A stretch of DNA of 64,000 nt from Pseudomonas sp. LP_7_YM (GTDB lineage: Bacteria; Pseudomonadota; Gammaproteobacteria; Pseudomonadales; Pseudomonadaceae), in the NCBI RefSeq assembly GCF_004364435.1, contig NZ_SOCT01000002.1:1-64000 (forward strand), in the 5' to 3' direction. The position numbers were made by a program, and so were the translations under genes. Below are positions 9,638-20,391 of this stretch, one piece after another (the stretch's first letter is position 1; each line of letters starts with the position of its first letter). The notes beneath the pieces were generated by a model. That model had not been told where the DNA came from. It did no database searches and saw only the letters and a program-made list of their open reading frames with translations.

Positions 9638-10915
9638 ATGGCCTTTCTTGCTCTGGGTATCAACCATAAGACTGCATCAGTGGACGTCCGCGAGCGCGTG
9701 GCATTTACCCCTGAGCAACTGGTTGAAGCGTTGCAGCAGCTTTGCCGTCTGACTCAGAGCCGCGAAGCGGCCATCCTTTCGACCTGCAATCGCAGCGAGC
9801 TTTATATAGAGCAGGACCAACTGACTGCAGATGTCGTATTGCGCTGGTTGGCCGATTATCACCACCTTAACGTCGACGAACTGCGCGCAAGCGCCTATGT
9901 GCATGAAGATGACGCGGCTGTTCGCCACATGATGCGTGTGGCGTCGGGCCTCGACTCGCTGGTGCTGGGTGAACCGCAGATTCTCGGGCAGATGAAATCG
10001 GCGTATGCCGTGGCTCGCGAAGCCGGAACCATTGGTCCATTACTGGGCCGCCTGTTTCAGGCGACGTTCAGTGCTGCCAAGCAGGTGCGCACCGACACCG
10101 CCATCGGTGAAAACCCGGTCTCGGTCGCGTTTGCCGCCGTCAGCCTGGCCAAGCAGATATTCAGTGATCTGCAACGCAGTCAGGCCCTGCTGATCGGCGC
10201 TGGCGAGACCATTACGCTGGTTGCACGGCACCTGCACGACCTGGGGGTCAAGCGCATCGTCGTTGCCAACCGCACGCTGGAACGCGCGAGCATTCTGGCC
10301 GAAGAGTTCGGTGCCCATGCGGTGCTGCTGGCTGATATTCCGGCAGAGCTGGTCAACAGTGACATTGTCATCAGCTCCACCGCCAGCCAGCTGCCTATCC
10401 TCGGCAAAGGCGCAGTGGAAAGCGCACTCAAGTTGCGCAAGCACAAACCGATCTTCATGGTCGATATCGCTGTCCCGCGTGACATCGAGCCGGAAGTCGG
10501 CGAGCTGGACGACGTTTACCTGTACACCGTGGACGATCTCCACGAAGTCGTCGCGGAAAACCTCAAGAGCCGTCAGGGCGCTGCCCAGGCCGCCGAGGAA
10601 CTGGTGGGCGTCGGTGTCGATGATTTCATGTCGCGCTTGCGCGAACTGGCCGCGGTGGACGTGCTCAAGGCCTATCGTCAGCAGAGCGAACGTCTGCGCG
10701 ACGAAGAATTGCAAAAGGCGCAACGCATGCTCGCCAACGGCAGCAACGCCGAGGATGTATTGATGGCGCTGGCACGCGGGCTGACCAATAAGCTGATGCA
10801 TGCGCCAAGCGTGCAACTGAAAAAGCTATCTGCCGAAGGCCGCGTCGATGCGTTGGCCATGGCCCAGGAACTCTTTGCCCTCACTGAGGGCTCCACGGAA
10901 AAAACTCAGCAATGA
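9638..10915 (+). CDS. hemA: Glutamyl-tRNA reductase
   Basis: First committed step of the C5 tetrapyrrole pathway: it reduces Glu-tRNA(Glu) to glutamate-1-semialdehyde. The 425-aa protein has the catalytic Cys50 in STCNRSE, then an NADPH-binding fold ([16 protein letters not shown], about residues 188-203). A C-terminal helical dimerisation domain with [16 protein letters not shown] completes it. It overlaps prfA by 4 bp. Its product feeds the ferrochelatase encoded at 21546. Confidence 0.97.
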   Translation: MAFLALGINHKTASVDVRERVAFTPEQLVEALQQLCRLTQSREAAILSTCNRSELYIEQDQLTADVVLRWLADYHHLNVDELRASAYVHEDDAAVRHMMRVASGLDSLVLGEPQILGQMKSAYAVAREAGTIGPLLGRLFQATFSAAKQVRTDTAIGENPVSVAFAAVSLAKQIFSDLQRSQALLIGAGETITLVARHLHDLGVKRIVVANRTLERASILAEEFGAHAVLLADIPAELVNSDIVISSTASQLPILGKGAVESALKLRKHKPIFMVDIAVPRDIEPEVGELDDVYLYTVDDLHEVVAENLKSRQGAAQAAEELVGVGVDDFMSRLRELAAVDVLKAYRQQSERLRDEELQKAQRMLANGSNAEDVLMALARGLTNKLMHAPSVQLKKLSAEGRVDALAMAQELFALTEGSTEKTQQ

Positions 10916-11994
10916 AAGCTTCACTGCTCAATAAGCTGGACGTGCTCAGCGACCGTTTCGAGGAATTGACCGCGCTGCTTGGCGATGCCGAAGTCATTTC
11001 CGATCAGACCCGATTTCGCGCCTACTCTCGTGAGTACGCGGAGGTCGAGCCAGTGATCCAGGTGTACAGGCAACTGCAGAAGGTGCAGGGCGATCTCGAA
11101 GGTGCACAGGCGCTGCTCAAGGACAGCGACCCGGATATGCGCGAAATGGCGATCGAGGAAGTGCACGAGGCCAAGGATCAGTTGGAGGTACTGGAAAGCG
11201 ACCTGCAGAAGATGCTGCTGCCCAAGGACCCCAATGACGGGCGTAACGTGTTTCTGGAAATCCGCGCTGGCACCGGTGGCGATGAAGCCGCGATTTTCTC
11301 CGGCGACCTGTTTCGTATGTACTCGCGTTATGCCGAGCGCCGAGGCTGGCGGGTAGAGATTCTGTCTGAGAACGAGGGCGAGCATGGCGGCTTCAAGGAA
11401 GTCATCGCTCGTGTCGAGGGTGAGAATGTCTACGGCAAACTGAAGTTCGAGTCCGGTGCACACCGCGTACAGCGGGTGCCCGAGACCGAATCCCAGGGCC
11501 GGATCCACACCTCTGCCTGCACCGTCGCAGTGTTGCCGGAGCCCGACGAGCAACAAACAATCGAGATCAACCCGGCGGACTTGCGCGTCGACACCTACCG
11601 CTCTTCCGGCGCCGGTGGCCAGCACGTGAACAAGACCGACTCGGCGATTCGTATCACGCACTTGCCGTCCGGTATTGTCGTCGAGTGCCAGGAAGAGCGT
11701 TCCCAGCACAAGAACCGCGCCCGGGCCATGTCCTGGCTGTCGGCCAAGCTTAACGATCAGCAAACCGCTGCGGCCGCCAACGCGATCGCCAGTGAGCGTA
11801 AATTGCTGGTGGGTTCGGGTGATCGTTCGGAACGCATCCGCACGTACAATTTTCCACAGGGGCGAGTGACGGACCATCGCGTGAACCTGACGTTGTATTC
11901 GCTGGATGAAGTTCTGGCCGGCGGGGTCGATGCAGTGATAGAACCGTTGCTTGCCGAGTATCAGGCAGACCAACTTGCGGCACTGGGTGAGTAA
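10912..11994 (+). CDS. prfA: Peptide chain release factor 1
   Basis: RF1 recognises UAA and UAG and triggers peptide release. The 360-aa protein carries GGQ at residues 235-237 in [15 protein letters not shown]. The codon-recognition loop reads PETESQGR, the usual Pseudomonas form of the PxT motif. It overlaps hemA by 4 bp (ATGA) and is followed directly by prmC, whose product methylates the GGQ glutamine, so substrate and modifier are co-expressed. Confidence 0.97.
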   Translation: MKASLLNKLDVLSDRFEELTALLGDAEVISDQTRFRAYSREYAEVEPVIQVYRQLQKVQGDLEGAQALLKDSDPDMREMAIEEVHEAKDQLEVLESDLQKMLLPKDPNDGRNVFLEIRAGTGGDEAAIFSGDLFRMYSRYAERRGWRVEILSENEGEHGGFKEVIARVEGENVYGKLKFESGAHRVQRVPETESQGRIHTSACTVAVLPEPDEQQTIEINPADLRVDTYRSSGAGGQHVNKTDSAIRITHLPSGIVVECQEERSQHKNRARAMSWLSAKLNDQQTAAAANAIASERKLLVGSGDRSERIRTYNFPQGRVTDHRVNLTLYSLDEVLAGGVDAVIEPLLAEYQADQLAALGE

Positions 11995-12828
11995 ATGACC
12001 ATTATCGCCAGCTTGTTAAGAAACGCTGAGTTGCCGGATTCGCCGACAGCTCGTCTGGATGTCGAACTGTTGTTGGCGGCAGCACTGGGCAAGCCGCGCA
12101 GCTTTTTGCACACCTGGCCGGAGCGTATTGTCAGCACCGAAGCGGCCCAGGCGTTCGCGGGTTACTTGCAGCGTCGACGCACCGGAGAGCCGGTGGCTTA
12201 CATTCTGGGGCAACAGGGTTTCTGGAGCATTGACCTTGAGGTCGCCACGCACACGCTGATTCCTCGTCCCGAAACCGAGATGCTGGTGGAAACCGCATTG
12301 GAGTTGCTACCCGGTGCGATTGCTCACCGTTTGCTCGATCTGGGCACTGGCACGGGCGCAATCGCCTTGTCGCTGGCCAAGGATCGCCCGCAGTGGGAGG
12401 TCACGGCGGTCGACCGTGTGCAAGAGGCGGTCGAACTGGCCGAGCGCAATCGTCGGCGTCTGCATCTGGACAATGCGCAAGTGCTGCACAGCCATTGGTT
12501 CAGCGCGGTGGAGGGCCAGCGTTTTGACCTGATCCTGAGCAATCCTCCTTATGTAGCCGCCAGCGATCCGCATCTGGCCGAAGGCGACGTGCGTTTCGAG
12601 CCCAGCAGCGCGCTGGTTTCTGGCCCGGACGGGCTGGACGACCTGCGGCTGATCGTTTCCCAGGCGCCTGTGCATCTGGCCTCGGACGGCTGGCTGTTGC
12701 TGGAGCACGGCCACGATCAGGGTCCGGCTGTGCGTGATCTGCTCTTGGGTCATGGTTTCGAGCAGATCCAGACGCGACGGGATCTGGGTGATCACGAACG
12801 CATTACCTTCGGGCGCGTGTCGTGTTAA
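11995..12828 (+). CDS. prmC: Release factor glutamine methyltransferase
   Basis: PrmC (HemK) uses SAM to N5-methylate the Gln of the GGQ motif of release factors. The 277-aa protein has a helical N-terminal domain and a Rossmann fold with LLDLGTGTGAIALSLA. The catalytic NPPY is at residues 183-186 (LSNPPYVAA). The ATG follows the prfA stop with no gap. Confidence 0.96.
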   Translation: MTIIASLLRNAELPDSPTARLDVELLLAAALGKPRSFLHTWPERIVSTEAAQAFAGYLQRRRTGEPVAYILGQQGFWSIDLEVATHTLIPRPETEMLVETALELLPGAIAHRLLDLGTGTGAIALSLAKDRPQWEVTAVDRVQEAVELAERNRRRLHLDNAQVLHSHWFSAVEGQRFDLILSNPPYVAASDPHLAEGDVRFEPSSALVSGPDGLDDLRLIVSQAPVHLASDGWLLLEHGHDQGPAVRDLLLGHGFEQIQTRRDLGDHERITFGRVSC

Positions 12829-13577
12829 GCGACGAAGAACTGTTGCGCTACAGCCGGCAGATCCTCCTGCAGCACGTCGATATCGAAGGGCAACTGCGCC
12901 TCAAGCAGAGTCGCGTGCTGATCGTCGGCATGGGCGGGTTGGGTTCGCCGGTCGCGCTGTACCTGGCCGCCGCCGGGGTTGGCGAGCTGCATCTGGCGGA
13001 CTTTGACAGGGTTGATCTGACCAATCTGCAGCGGCAGATCATCCACGACACTCAGAGCGTGGGGCAGAACAAGGTCGATTCGGCGATCAATCGCCTGACT
13101 GCGATCAATCCTGAGATCAATCTGGTGCCCCATCTTGCCGCGCTGGATGAAGATTCACTGGCGACCGCCGTCGAGTCGGTGGATCTGGTGCTCGACTGCT
13201 CGGATAACTTCACCACGCGCGAAGCAGTGAACGCAGCCTGTGTCGTGGCGGCCAGGCCGTTGGTCAGCGGCGCGGCGATTCGTCTGGAAGGGCAACTGTC
13301 GGTATTCGATCCGCGACGCGCCGACAGCCCCTGCTATCACTGTCTGTACGGGCATGGCAGTGAAAGCGAACTGACCTGCAGCGAGGCGGGCGTCATCGGG
13401 CCGTTGGTAGGCCTGGTGGGAAGCCTGCAGGCGCTCGAGGCCCTCAAGCTGTTGGCCGGGTTTGGCGAGCCGATGGTGGGCCGTCTATTGTTGATCGATG
13501 CATTGGGCACGCGCTTTCGCGAGCTTAAAGTCAAACGTGATCCGGGTTGCAGCGTGTGTGGGGCGGCCCATGAATAG
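12822..13577 (+). CDS. moeB: ThiF/MoeB-type adenylyltransferase
   Basis: An E1-like enzyme that adenylates the C-terminus of MoaD in molybdopterin synthesis, or of ThiS in thiamine synthesis. The 251-aa protein has the nucleotide loop GMGGLG at residues 36-41 and [14 protein letters not shown]. Cys186 lies in [14 protein letters not shown], and the zinc-binding pairs CYHC and CSVC are present. The start is GTG at 12822, overlapping prmC by 7 bp. MoeB is favoured by the conserved Pseudomonas neighbourhood; no rhodanese domain is present. Confidence 0.9.
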   Translation: MLSDEELLRYSRQILLQHVDIEGQLRLKQSRVLIVGMGGLGSPVALYLAAAGVGELHLADFDRVDLTNLQRQIIHDTQSVGQNKVDSAINRLTAINPEINLVPHLAALDEDSLATAVESVDLVLDCSDNFTTREAVNAACVVAARPLVSGAAIRLEGQLSVFDPRRADSPCYHCLYGHGSESELTCSEAGVIGPLVGLVGSLQALEALKLLAGFGEPMVGRLLLIDALGTRFRELKVKRDPGCSVCGAAHE

Positions 13578-13588
13578 AACGGTCGAGC

Positions 13589-14389
13589 ATGGCTAGAGAC
13601 AACGACGCGCCTGTGGGGGTATTCGACTCCGGTGTCGGCGGAGTGTCGGTGCTGGGCGAGATACGTCAGTTACTGCCTAATGAATCCCTGCTTTATGTGG
13701 CCGATTGCGGGCATATCCCCTACGGTGAAAAGACGCCTGAGTTCATTCGTCAGCGCTGTGTCGCCATTGCCGAGTTCTTTCGTGAGCAGGGCGCAAAAGC
13801 CCTGGTGCTGGCTTGCAATACCGCCACCGTCGCCGCTGTTGCCGACCTGCGCGAGCGTTATCCTGACTGGCCGCTGGTCGGCATGGAGCCTGCGGTCAAG
13901 CCAGCAGCGGCTGCGACAAAAACGGGTGTCGTGGGGGTTCTGGCGACCACGGGTACCTTGCAGAGCGCCAAGTTTGCCGCCTTGCTCGACCGCTTCGCCG
14001 CTGACGTCCAGGTCATCACCCAGCCCTGTCCGGGGCTGGTGGAGCTGATCGAGACCGGGGATCTGGACAGCCCGGTCATCCGTCAATTGTTGCAAAGCTA
14101 CGTCGAGCCGCTCCTGGCGGCGGGCTGCGACACTATTATTCTCGGCTGTACCCACTATCCCTTCCTCAAACCGCTGCTGCGGGAAATGATTCCGGCGTCC
14201 ATCAGTCTGGTCGATACAGGGGCCGCAGTCGCACGCCAACTTCAGCGTCTGCTCAGCCAGCAGGAGCTTTTGGCGAGTGGTCGTCCGCAGCCGACGCAGT
14301 TCTGGACGAGCGGAAATCCAGAAAATTTCAGAAACGTCCTACCTTTGTTGTGGAAAAAATCTGACAGTGTGCGAAGCTTCGTTTCGTGA
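13589..14389 (+). CDS. murI: Glutamate racemase
   Basis: It converts L- to D-glutamate for peptidoglycan. The 266-aa protein has both catalytic cysteines: Cys76 in ACNTATVAA and Cys187 in LGCTHYPFL. The N-terminal [13 protein letters not shown] motif supplies the conserved Asp and Ser. It starts 11 bp after moeB, so it is probably in the same operon. Confidence 0.97.
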   Translation: MARDNDAPVGVFDSGVGGVSVLGEIRQLLPNESLLYVADCGHIPYGEKTPEFIRQRCVAIAEFFREQGAKALVLACNTATVAAVADLRERYPDWPLVGMEPAVKPAAAATKTGVVGVLATTGTLQSAKFAALLDRFAADVQVITQPCPGLVELIETGDLDSPVIRQLLQSYVEPLLAAGCDTIILGCTHYPFLKPLLREMIPASISLVDTGAAVARQLQRLLSQQELLASGRPQPTQFWTSGNPENFRNVLPLLWKKSDSVRSFVS

Positions 14390-14501
14390 AAAAAACGTGA
14401 ATAGCACTGGTCAGCGCTGAACTATTGTTCTCTGGCGAATTTCTATAGCCAGTCTGTTGATATAAAAATTTCTACCTGCATTCGGAAATGGGATGTTTCA
14501 G

Positions 14502-15020
14502 ATGAAGCGACTGTTTTGTTTGGCTGCGATTGCGGCTGCGTTATTGGGGCAAAGTGCGATCGCACAAGCTGATGGAGTCGAGTTTTCGGTCGGGCACACC
14601 GGCGAATCCACGATGACCTATCGTTTGGGCGCGCAATTTGATTGGGATAAAAGCTGGTGGCAGACCGGTGTTGGTCGTCTGACCGGCTACTGGAGTGGCG
14701 CTTACACCTACTGGGAAGGTGACAAGAGTGCCAGCAACAACAGCCTGTCGTTTTCTCCGGTGTTCGTTTACGAATTCGCCGGCGACAGCGTCAAGCCTTA
14801 TGTTGAGGCGGGTATCGGTGCCGCAGTGTTCCAGCGCACGGAAGTTGAAGGCAACAAACTGGGCAGCGCATTCCAGTTCGAAGACCGTCTGGGTTTCGGC
14901 CTGCGCTTTGCCGGTGGTCATGAAGTCGGCCTGCGTGCCACTCACTACTCCAATGGCGGCATGACTAGCAATAACGATGGTATCGAAAGCTACGCCATTC
15001 ATTACACGATGCCGTTCTAA
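14502..15020 (+). CDS. pagL: Lipid A 3-O-deacylase PagL
   Basis: An outer-membrane beta-barrel esterase that removes the 3-position acyl chain of lipid A. The 172-aa precursor has a cleavable signal (LLGQSAIAQA, then DGVEF). The catalytic triad of the family is visible as His148 and Ser150 in THYSN and Glu162 in GIES, with the same spacing as the P. aeruginosa enzyme. It ends with a terminal aromatic (MPF), as barrels do. The ATG at 14502 is preferred because GGGA lies 8 nt upstream; an in-frame ATG at 14493 is possible. Confidence 0.9.
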   Translation: MKRLFCLAAIAAALLGQSAIAQADGVEFSVGHTGESTMTYRLGAQFDWDKSWWQTGVGRLTGYWSGAYTYWEGDKSASNNSLSFSPVFVYEFAGDSVKPYVEAGIGAAVFQRTEVEGNKLGSAFQFEDRLGFGLRFAGGHEVGLRATHYSNGGMTSNNDGIESYAIHYTMPF

Positions 15021-15046
15021 GCGATCAGTCGCTGCAAGTCTGTAGG

Positions 15047-15121
15047 GGCGAATTCACTCGCAAGGTCAACACAGCCGAAGAGCATCATCGTCTGTATCAC
15101 CTCTTCGCGAATGAGTTCGCT
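15047..15121. repeat. REP-like inverted pair
   Basis: Imperfect inverted arms ggcgaattcactcgc and gcgaatgagttcgct flank about 45 bp between pagL and the YkgJ-family gene. The core GCGAATnnnTTCGC recurs at 25.4 kb and 31.3 kb, so this is a dispersed palindromic repeat and may also act as the pagL 3' boundary. Confidence 0.55.
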
Positions 15122-15156
15122 TCGACAGGGGTTCGGGTGCTTACGCCTGACCACGC

Positions 15157-15474
15157 TTATAAATACGCCGTCGCAATGCCTTCGCGCTCGGTAATGCACT
15201 CCGGTGCACCCATCTCGAATTCCCTGCAGATCAACGGTCTTCTGTCGTAGATCGTGCACATCATCGTGTCGCGATCCAGCGCTGCGCACCAGCCGTCGTC
15301 CAGACGCAGCATCACTTCTCCACCCCAGTCGTCAGTATCGATAAAACGCTCAGGGACGCCGGTGTCCGTGATCAGCATCACCTCCAGCTGGCAGCAACAG
15401 GCTGCGCAGGTTGAACAGGTGATGGCGGGTTCGGTGGATTCCACAGGAAGTTGAAACAAGGGGATGACTTTCAT
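15157..15474 (-). CDS. YkgJ family cysteine cluster protein
   Basis: A small protein (105 aa from the ATG at 15474; a second ATG is at 15483) of the family annotated as putative zinc- or iron-chelating. The cysteine cluster CSTCAACCC near residue 20 and later DRRPLICREFEMG are typical. Conserved Asp and Glu residues lie between. The substrate is not known. It is transcribed convergently with pagL and stands alone between pagL and phrB. Confidence 0.8.
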   Translation of the reverse strand: MKVIPLFQLPVESTEPAITCSTCAACCCQLEVMLITDTGVPERFIDTDDWGGEVMLRLDDGWCAALDRDTMMCTIYDRRPLICREFEMGAPECITEREGIATAYL

Positions 15475-15603
15475 GTGCGACATTGTAAAGCAGCGGCACC
15501 GCCGTCGGGAGCCGGGCTGATATTCGATTGCCCAAGCGCCCGGCCGAAAATGCCGAGCGATGGCGCACGTTTGATGAAAACCCCGGCGTCATCATGCTGC
15601 AAG

Positions 15604-17055
15604 TCAGTCATGGGCCTGAATCTCAACCTGTCGGCGAGGCAGGGATTTAAAGGCCGTGAGTGCGCGCTCGCGGCTGGATTTGAGGTCGACGATCGGCGCG
15701 GGGTAGCCGTCGATGGCGAATCGTCCGCCCAGCGCCGAAGGGTCGTGGATATCGCGCTTGTTCAGTTCTGCCAACTCCGGGACCCACTTCCTGATGAACA
15801 GGCCTTGCGGGTCAAAGCGCTCAGACTGATTCAGCGGATTGAAGATGCGGAAATACGGCGAGGAGTCGGTACCGGTCGAAGAGCTCCACTGCCAACCGCC
15901 GTTATTCGCGGCCAAGTCACCGTCGATCAGGTGCTGCATGAAAAAGCGCTCGCCCTCACGCCAATCGATCAGCAGGTTTTTGGTGAGAAACATTGCCACG
16001 ATCATGCGCAGGCGGTTGTGCATCCAGCCGGTCGTCAGCAGCTGGCGCATGGCGGCGTCGACAATCGGCAGCCCGGTTCGGCCCTGTTGCCAGGCTTCCA
16101 GTTCCTTGGGCGCGTGTCGCCATCTCAGCGCTTCGGTCTCCGGGCGGAAAGCGCGATGGCGGGAGACCCGAGGAAAGCCAACCAGTACATGTTTGTAAAA
16201 CTCTCGCCAAAGTAACTCGTTGATCCAGGTCACCGATCCGACATTGCCGGTTTCGAACTCACCGTTGTTGCTGCGCAACGCCGCATGCAGACACTGCCGG
16301 GGAGAGACGACGCCCGCCGCCAGATACGCCGAAATCTGACTGGTACCAGGCTTGGCAGGGAAGTCGCGTTCGTCATCGTAGTAATGCACCTGATCGTCAG
16401 TAAACTGCTCAAGACGCCTGCGGGCTTCGTTTTCACCGGCCGGCCACAGCTTCTGCAGCGCCTGCGAAGGTGTCGCAAAGCCTTCTACGCTGTCGGGCAG
16501 CTCGTCGCAGATCACGTGCACAGGCGATTGCTTTTGCGGCAGGCGCACCAAGGCTGGCACCGAATGGTGAAGGCGTGCGTAGCAAACCTTGCGGAACTGC
16601 GTGAAAACCTTGAAATAGCCACCGCTTTTGGTCAGCACGCTGCCCGGCTTGAAAAACAGCTGGTCGAGATGGCGGGTAAACCCGACATCATCTTTCGCCA
16701 GCGCAGCCTCAACGGCCCGATCACGTTTTTCCTCGTTAACACCGTATTCCTCATTGACGTGGACCTGCTCGATACCCTGAGTCTTGCACAGATCCCGCAG
16801 GGCCTGTGGCGCCTTGTCCCAGGTGTCGGCGTGCACGATCAGTAACGGAACGTTCAAGGCCTGCAGTTCGGATTTCAAGGCCGACAGGTTACGCAACCAG
16901 AAGTCGACCTTGACTGGCGCGTCGTCGTGACTGCGCCACTGTGCGGGGCTGAGCATGTACACGGCAAGCACAGGCCCTTGTTCCATCGCAGCGCTCAGCG
17001 CGGTGTTGTCGTGTACACGCAGGTCGGTCCGCAGCCATATCAGTTGCATGTTCAT
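15604..17055 (-). CDS. phrB: Deoxyribodipyrimidine photolyase (class I CPD)
   Basis: It repairs cyclobutane pyrimidine dimers using FADH- and blue light. The 483-aa protein has the antenna-binding N-terminal alpha/beta domain (IWLRTDLRVHDNTALS). The FAD domain has TGWMHNRLRM, and the class I signature is NNGGWQWSSSTGTDSSPYFR. Length is typical (E. coli 472 aa). The gene is 3 bp downstream of the merR stop. It is probably the last gene of the unit driven by the TGTACA-containing promoter near 19050. In P. putida the homologue is light-induced. Confidence 0.96.
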   Translation of the reverse strand: MNMQLIWLRTDLRVHDNTALSAAMEQGPVLAVYMLSPAQWRSHDDAPVKVDFWLRNLSALKSELQALNVPLLIVHADTWDKAPQALRDLCKTQGIEQVHVNEEYGVNEEKRDRAVEAALAKDDVGFTRHLDQLFFKPGSVLTKSGGYFKVFTQFRKVCYARLHHSVPALVRLPQKQSPVHVICDELPDSVEGFATPSQALQKLWPAGENEARRRLEQFTDDQVHYYDDERDFPAKPGTSQISAYLAAGVVSPRQCLHAALRSNNGEFETGNVGSVTWINELLWREFYKHVLVGFPRVSRHRAFRPETEALRWRHAPKELEAWQQGRTGLPIVDAAMRQLLTTGWMHNRLRMIVAMFLTKNLLIDWREGERFFMQHLIDGDLAANNGGWQWSSSTGTDSSPYFRIFNPLNQSERFDPQGLFIRKWVPELAELNKRDIHDPSALGGRFAIDGYPAPIVDLKSSRERALTAFKSLPRRQVEIQAHD

Positions 17056-17058
17056 TCC

Positions 17059-17994
17059 TTAAATGATGCCCAGCCGCTGTAGCGCGTTCTGGGCAGCCAA
17101 AGGGTCTTCGGCCAGGGTAAGGCCTGCGATTTGCTCGACAGACAGGGGCAGTTCGGTCGCATGGATACGCACGGTGGGGCCGATGATGAAGGTCGGGCAG
17201 GCGATGTTGTACAGCAGGCGTGGCAGCTGGCTCAGATTCAGCGATTTACTGGAATACAACAGCACAGCACGGGGCTTGAGGTATTCGCAGGCCAGGCTCA
17301 GCTCCCCAGGAGGAAGGGGCCAGTCAAAAACTTCCACAGGACAATCGGCGCTGCTCACAAGCCAGGCGGTCAGCCACAAGTGCGGCTCCAATGGCAGGTC
17401 CGACTGATTGATCAGTAACAGGGGGGCGCCGCTGACCTGCCGATTGTTGTTGTAAAGACGCGCGCCAAACTTGCTGCGCAGCCATGAGTAGAAGAATACC
17501 CGCTCAAGCTGCGCGCCGAATTGCCCCTGCCAGCGTTGCTCCAGTGAAGCCAGCAGCGGCAATAACAATTGCTCGCACAGGGTGCGCGGTGGATAGAGCG
17601 ACATGGCCTGATTCAACGTGTCGTCCAGACGCCGCTCGGACAGCGTCGTGATCGCCTGCAGCAGGGTCTGGCGCAGTGGGTCCCAATCGTTTTCCAGGCT
17701 CGGCGGTGGTGGCTGTTGATGATCAATCAGCTGTTTGACCTGGCTGACCGATACACCACGATTGAGCCAGGTGAGGATGGTCAGCACCCGGTCAACGTGC
17801 GCAGTGCTGTACAGGCGATGACCCTTGGGCGTGCGGTGGGGCACGATCAGCCCGTATCGACGCTCCCAAGCGCGCAGGGTTACAGCGTTCACCCCGGTCA
17901 GACGGGCGACTTCCCGGATCGGCAGCCAGCCTTCTTCAAGGGCGTGAGCGTAATCTTGCGTATCGTTCTGCGGTTCGGAGTGGGTATCTTTCAT
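17059..17994 (-). CDS. MerR/LitR-family regulator, photolyase locus (PplR1-like)
   Basis: A 311-aa regulator with a MerR DNA-binding domain at about residues 24-90 (LPIREVARLTGVNAVTLRAW, then GHRLYS). The long C-terminal region is of the cobalamin-binding type. The region aligned with the CarH Wx9EH motif reads WQGQFGAQLER, so the His ligand is missing, and no DxHxxG-like motif is seen. This suggests a class II LitR that does not bind adenosylcobalamin. It lies between the DUF523-DUF1722 gene and phrB, the position of pplR1 in P. putida. A paralogue of identical length is encoded at 60556. Confidence 0.88.
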   Translation of the reverse strand: MKDTHSEPQNDTQDYAHALEEGWLPIREVARLTGVNAVTLRAWERRYGLIVPHRTPKGHRLYSTAHVDRVLTILTWLNRGVSVSQVKQLIDHQQPPPPSLENDWDPLRQTLLQAITTLSERRLDDTLNQAMSLYPPRTLCEQLLLPLLASLEQRWQGQFGAQLERVFFYSWLRSKFGARLYNNNRQVSGAPLLLINQSDLPLEPHLWLTAWLVSSADCPVEVFDWPLPPGELSLACEYLKPRAVLLYSSKSLNLSQLPRLLYNIACPTFIIGPTVRIHATELPLSVEQIAGLTLAEDPLAAQNALQRLGII

Positions 17995-17997
17995 GGT

Positions 17998-18978
17998 TCA
18001 GATGGCATTGCGCAGGCTGAGGTTTTCTGGATGCGGCTGCAGGTAAACCTGCAAGGCAATGTATGGGTCAGGGTGTTGGCGGAAGTGATGCTTGAGCAGC
18101 GTCAGCGGCACCACCAGCGGCACGATGCCTTGGTGATACTGATCGATGAGCATCTGGATTTCCTGTTTGTCGGAGGCGCTGATGGTGTCTCGCAAATAAC
18201 CGCAGATGTGCTGCAGGACATTGGTATGGGTGCGGCGAGTGGCCGGAGTTTTCAGTGCGCTCATCAAAGCGCTGAAATAGCGTGGCGCAAGCTCGGCGGG
18301 GTCGCTGCGCCCCATATTGCCCAGCAGATTACCCAGCGCCCTGTACTGGCGTGGATCGTTGGCCATCAGTTGATATTTGTAGCGCGAGTGAAATTCGGTG
18401 AGCGCTCGACGCGTGACACCATCCTTGAGCACTTGCTGCCAGGCGGCGTAGGCAAAGACGCGGGTGATGAAGTTTTCCCGCAGCACCGGGTCGCACAGTC
18501 GACCGTCTTCTTCCACGGGCAAGTCCGGCTGTCTGGCGCAGAACGCCTGGGCATAGATGCCACGCCCACCGGCATCGAAGGGGGCGCCGTTCTCGCGATA
18601 AACCTTAACCCGCTCCAGACCGCAGGAGGGCGACTTCTGCATGAAGATATAGCCACAGATATCATTCATCTGCCTGGCCATTTGCTCGCCATATTCGGCC
18701 AGTGGGCGGGTGACGTTCAGGTCTTCATGGACAGTGCCGACCGCTTGGGGATGTTTGGGGTCACCCACCAGCCGGATCGTTTCACGGGGGATGCCCAGGC
18801 CGATGGCGACCTCGGGACAGGCAGGCACGAAGTCGAAATACTCGTTGAGCGCCCGGGTCAGCAGGTGCGACTCCTTGTGTCCACCGTTGAATCGTACCTC
18901 TGCACCCATCAAGCATGCGCTGACGCCCAATTTGGGTTTGGTTGTTTGTTGCGATGATTGCTGCAGGACTGCGCGCAT
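17998..18978 (-). CDS. DUF523 and DUF1722 domain protein (YbgA-like)
   Basis: A 326-aa fusion. DUF523 (LGVSACLMGAEVRFNGGHK to about residue 160, with CPEVAIGLGIPRETI and the SPSCG motif) is followed by DUF1722 (YKYQLMANDPRQYRALG and onward), the E. coli YbgA domain. In E. coli ybgA lies beside phrB. The biochemical role is unknown. The start at 18978 is chosen because GAGG lies 7 nt upstream and because longer starts would run through the operator at 18999-19022. It is the first gene of the leftward unit with merR and phrB. Confidence 0.88.
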   Translation of the reverse strand: MRAVLQQSSQQTTKPKLGVSACLMGAEVRFNGGHKESHLLTRALNEYFDFVPACPEVAIGLGIPRETIRLVGDPKHPQAVGTVHEDLNVTRPLAEYGEQMARQMNDICGYIFMQKSPSCGLERVKVYRENGAPFDAGGRGIYAQAFCARQPDLPVEEDGRLCDPVLRENFITRVFAYAAWQQVLKDGVTRRALTEFHSRYKYQLMANDPRQYRALGNLLGNMGRSDPAELAPRYFSALMSALKTPATRRTHTNVLQHICGYLRDTISASDKQEIQMLIDQYHQGIVPLVVPLTLLKHHFRQHPDPYIALQVYLQPHPENLSLRNAI

Positions 18979-18998
18979 GACAAACCTCGACGACTGCT

Positions 18999-19022
18999 TG
19001 TACAGCCTCAGGTGGCTGTACA
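18999..19022. promoter_or_regulatory. LitR/PplR operator, proximal (TGTACA-N12-TGTACA)
   Basis: TGTACA at 18999-19004 and again at 19017-19022, separated by exactly 12 bases. This fits the published PplR1 consensus T(G/A)TACA-N12-TGTA(C/T)A perfectly. It lies 21 bp upstream of the DUF523-DUF1722 start and just downstream of the transcription start predicted from the promoter at 19033-19060, a position suited to repression. Confidence 0.85.
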
Positions 19023-19032
19023 ACTTGTGTTC

Positions 19033-19060
19033 ATCATAGATTTGGAGTTGTACAAGTCAA
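19033..19060 (-). promoter_or_regulatory. Sigma70-like promoter of the photolyase unit
   Basis: On the minus strand, TTGACT (19060-19055) and TATGAT (19038-19033) are separated by 16 bp. The -35 hexamer lies wholly inside the spacer of the distal operator, and one TGTACA half-site fills part of the -35/-10 spacer. Binding there should occlude polymerase. Boxes were identified by eye. Confidence 0.65.
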
Positions 19061-19072
19061 ATAGTTTGTACA
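19049..19072. promoter_or_regulatory. LitR/PplR operator, distal (TGTACA-N12-TGTACA)
   Basis: TGTACA at 19049-19054 and 19067-19072, again exactly 12 bases apart. It begins 50 bp from the start of the proximal site and encloses the -35 box of the predicted promoter. Two perfect sites within 74 bp are very unlikely by chance. Confidence 0.87.
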
Positions 19073-19145
19073 AGATTTTTAGCGGGGCGATGGACGGCGC
19101 TAGAGGAGGGGTGGCGCATGGCTGTGCCTTGGGGAGACGAATGCG

Positions 19146-20383
<1,238 letters not shown>

Positions 20384-20391
20384 TTAAAACC

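Noticed and set aside
10921..11973. 350-aa minus-strand frame opposite prfA
   Set aside because: prfA is certain from GGQ and its operon overlaps; the opposite frame is a composition shadow.
17569..18957. 462-aa plus-strand frame opposite merR and the DUF523-DUF1722 gene
   Set aside because: Antisense shadow of two recognised genes.
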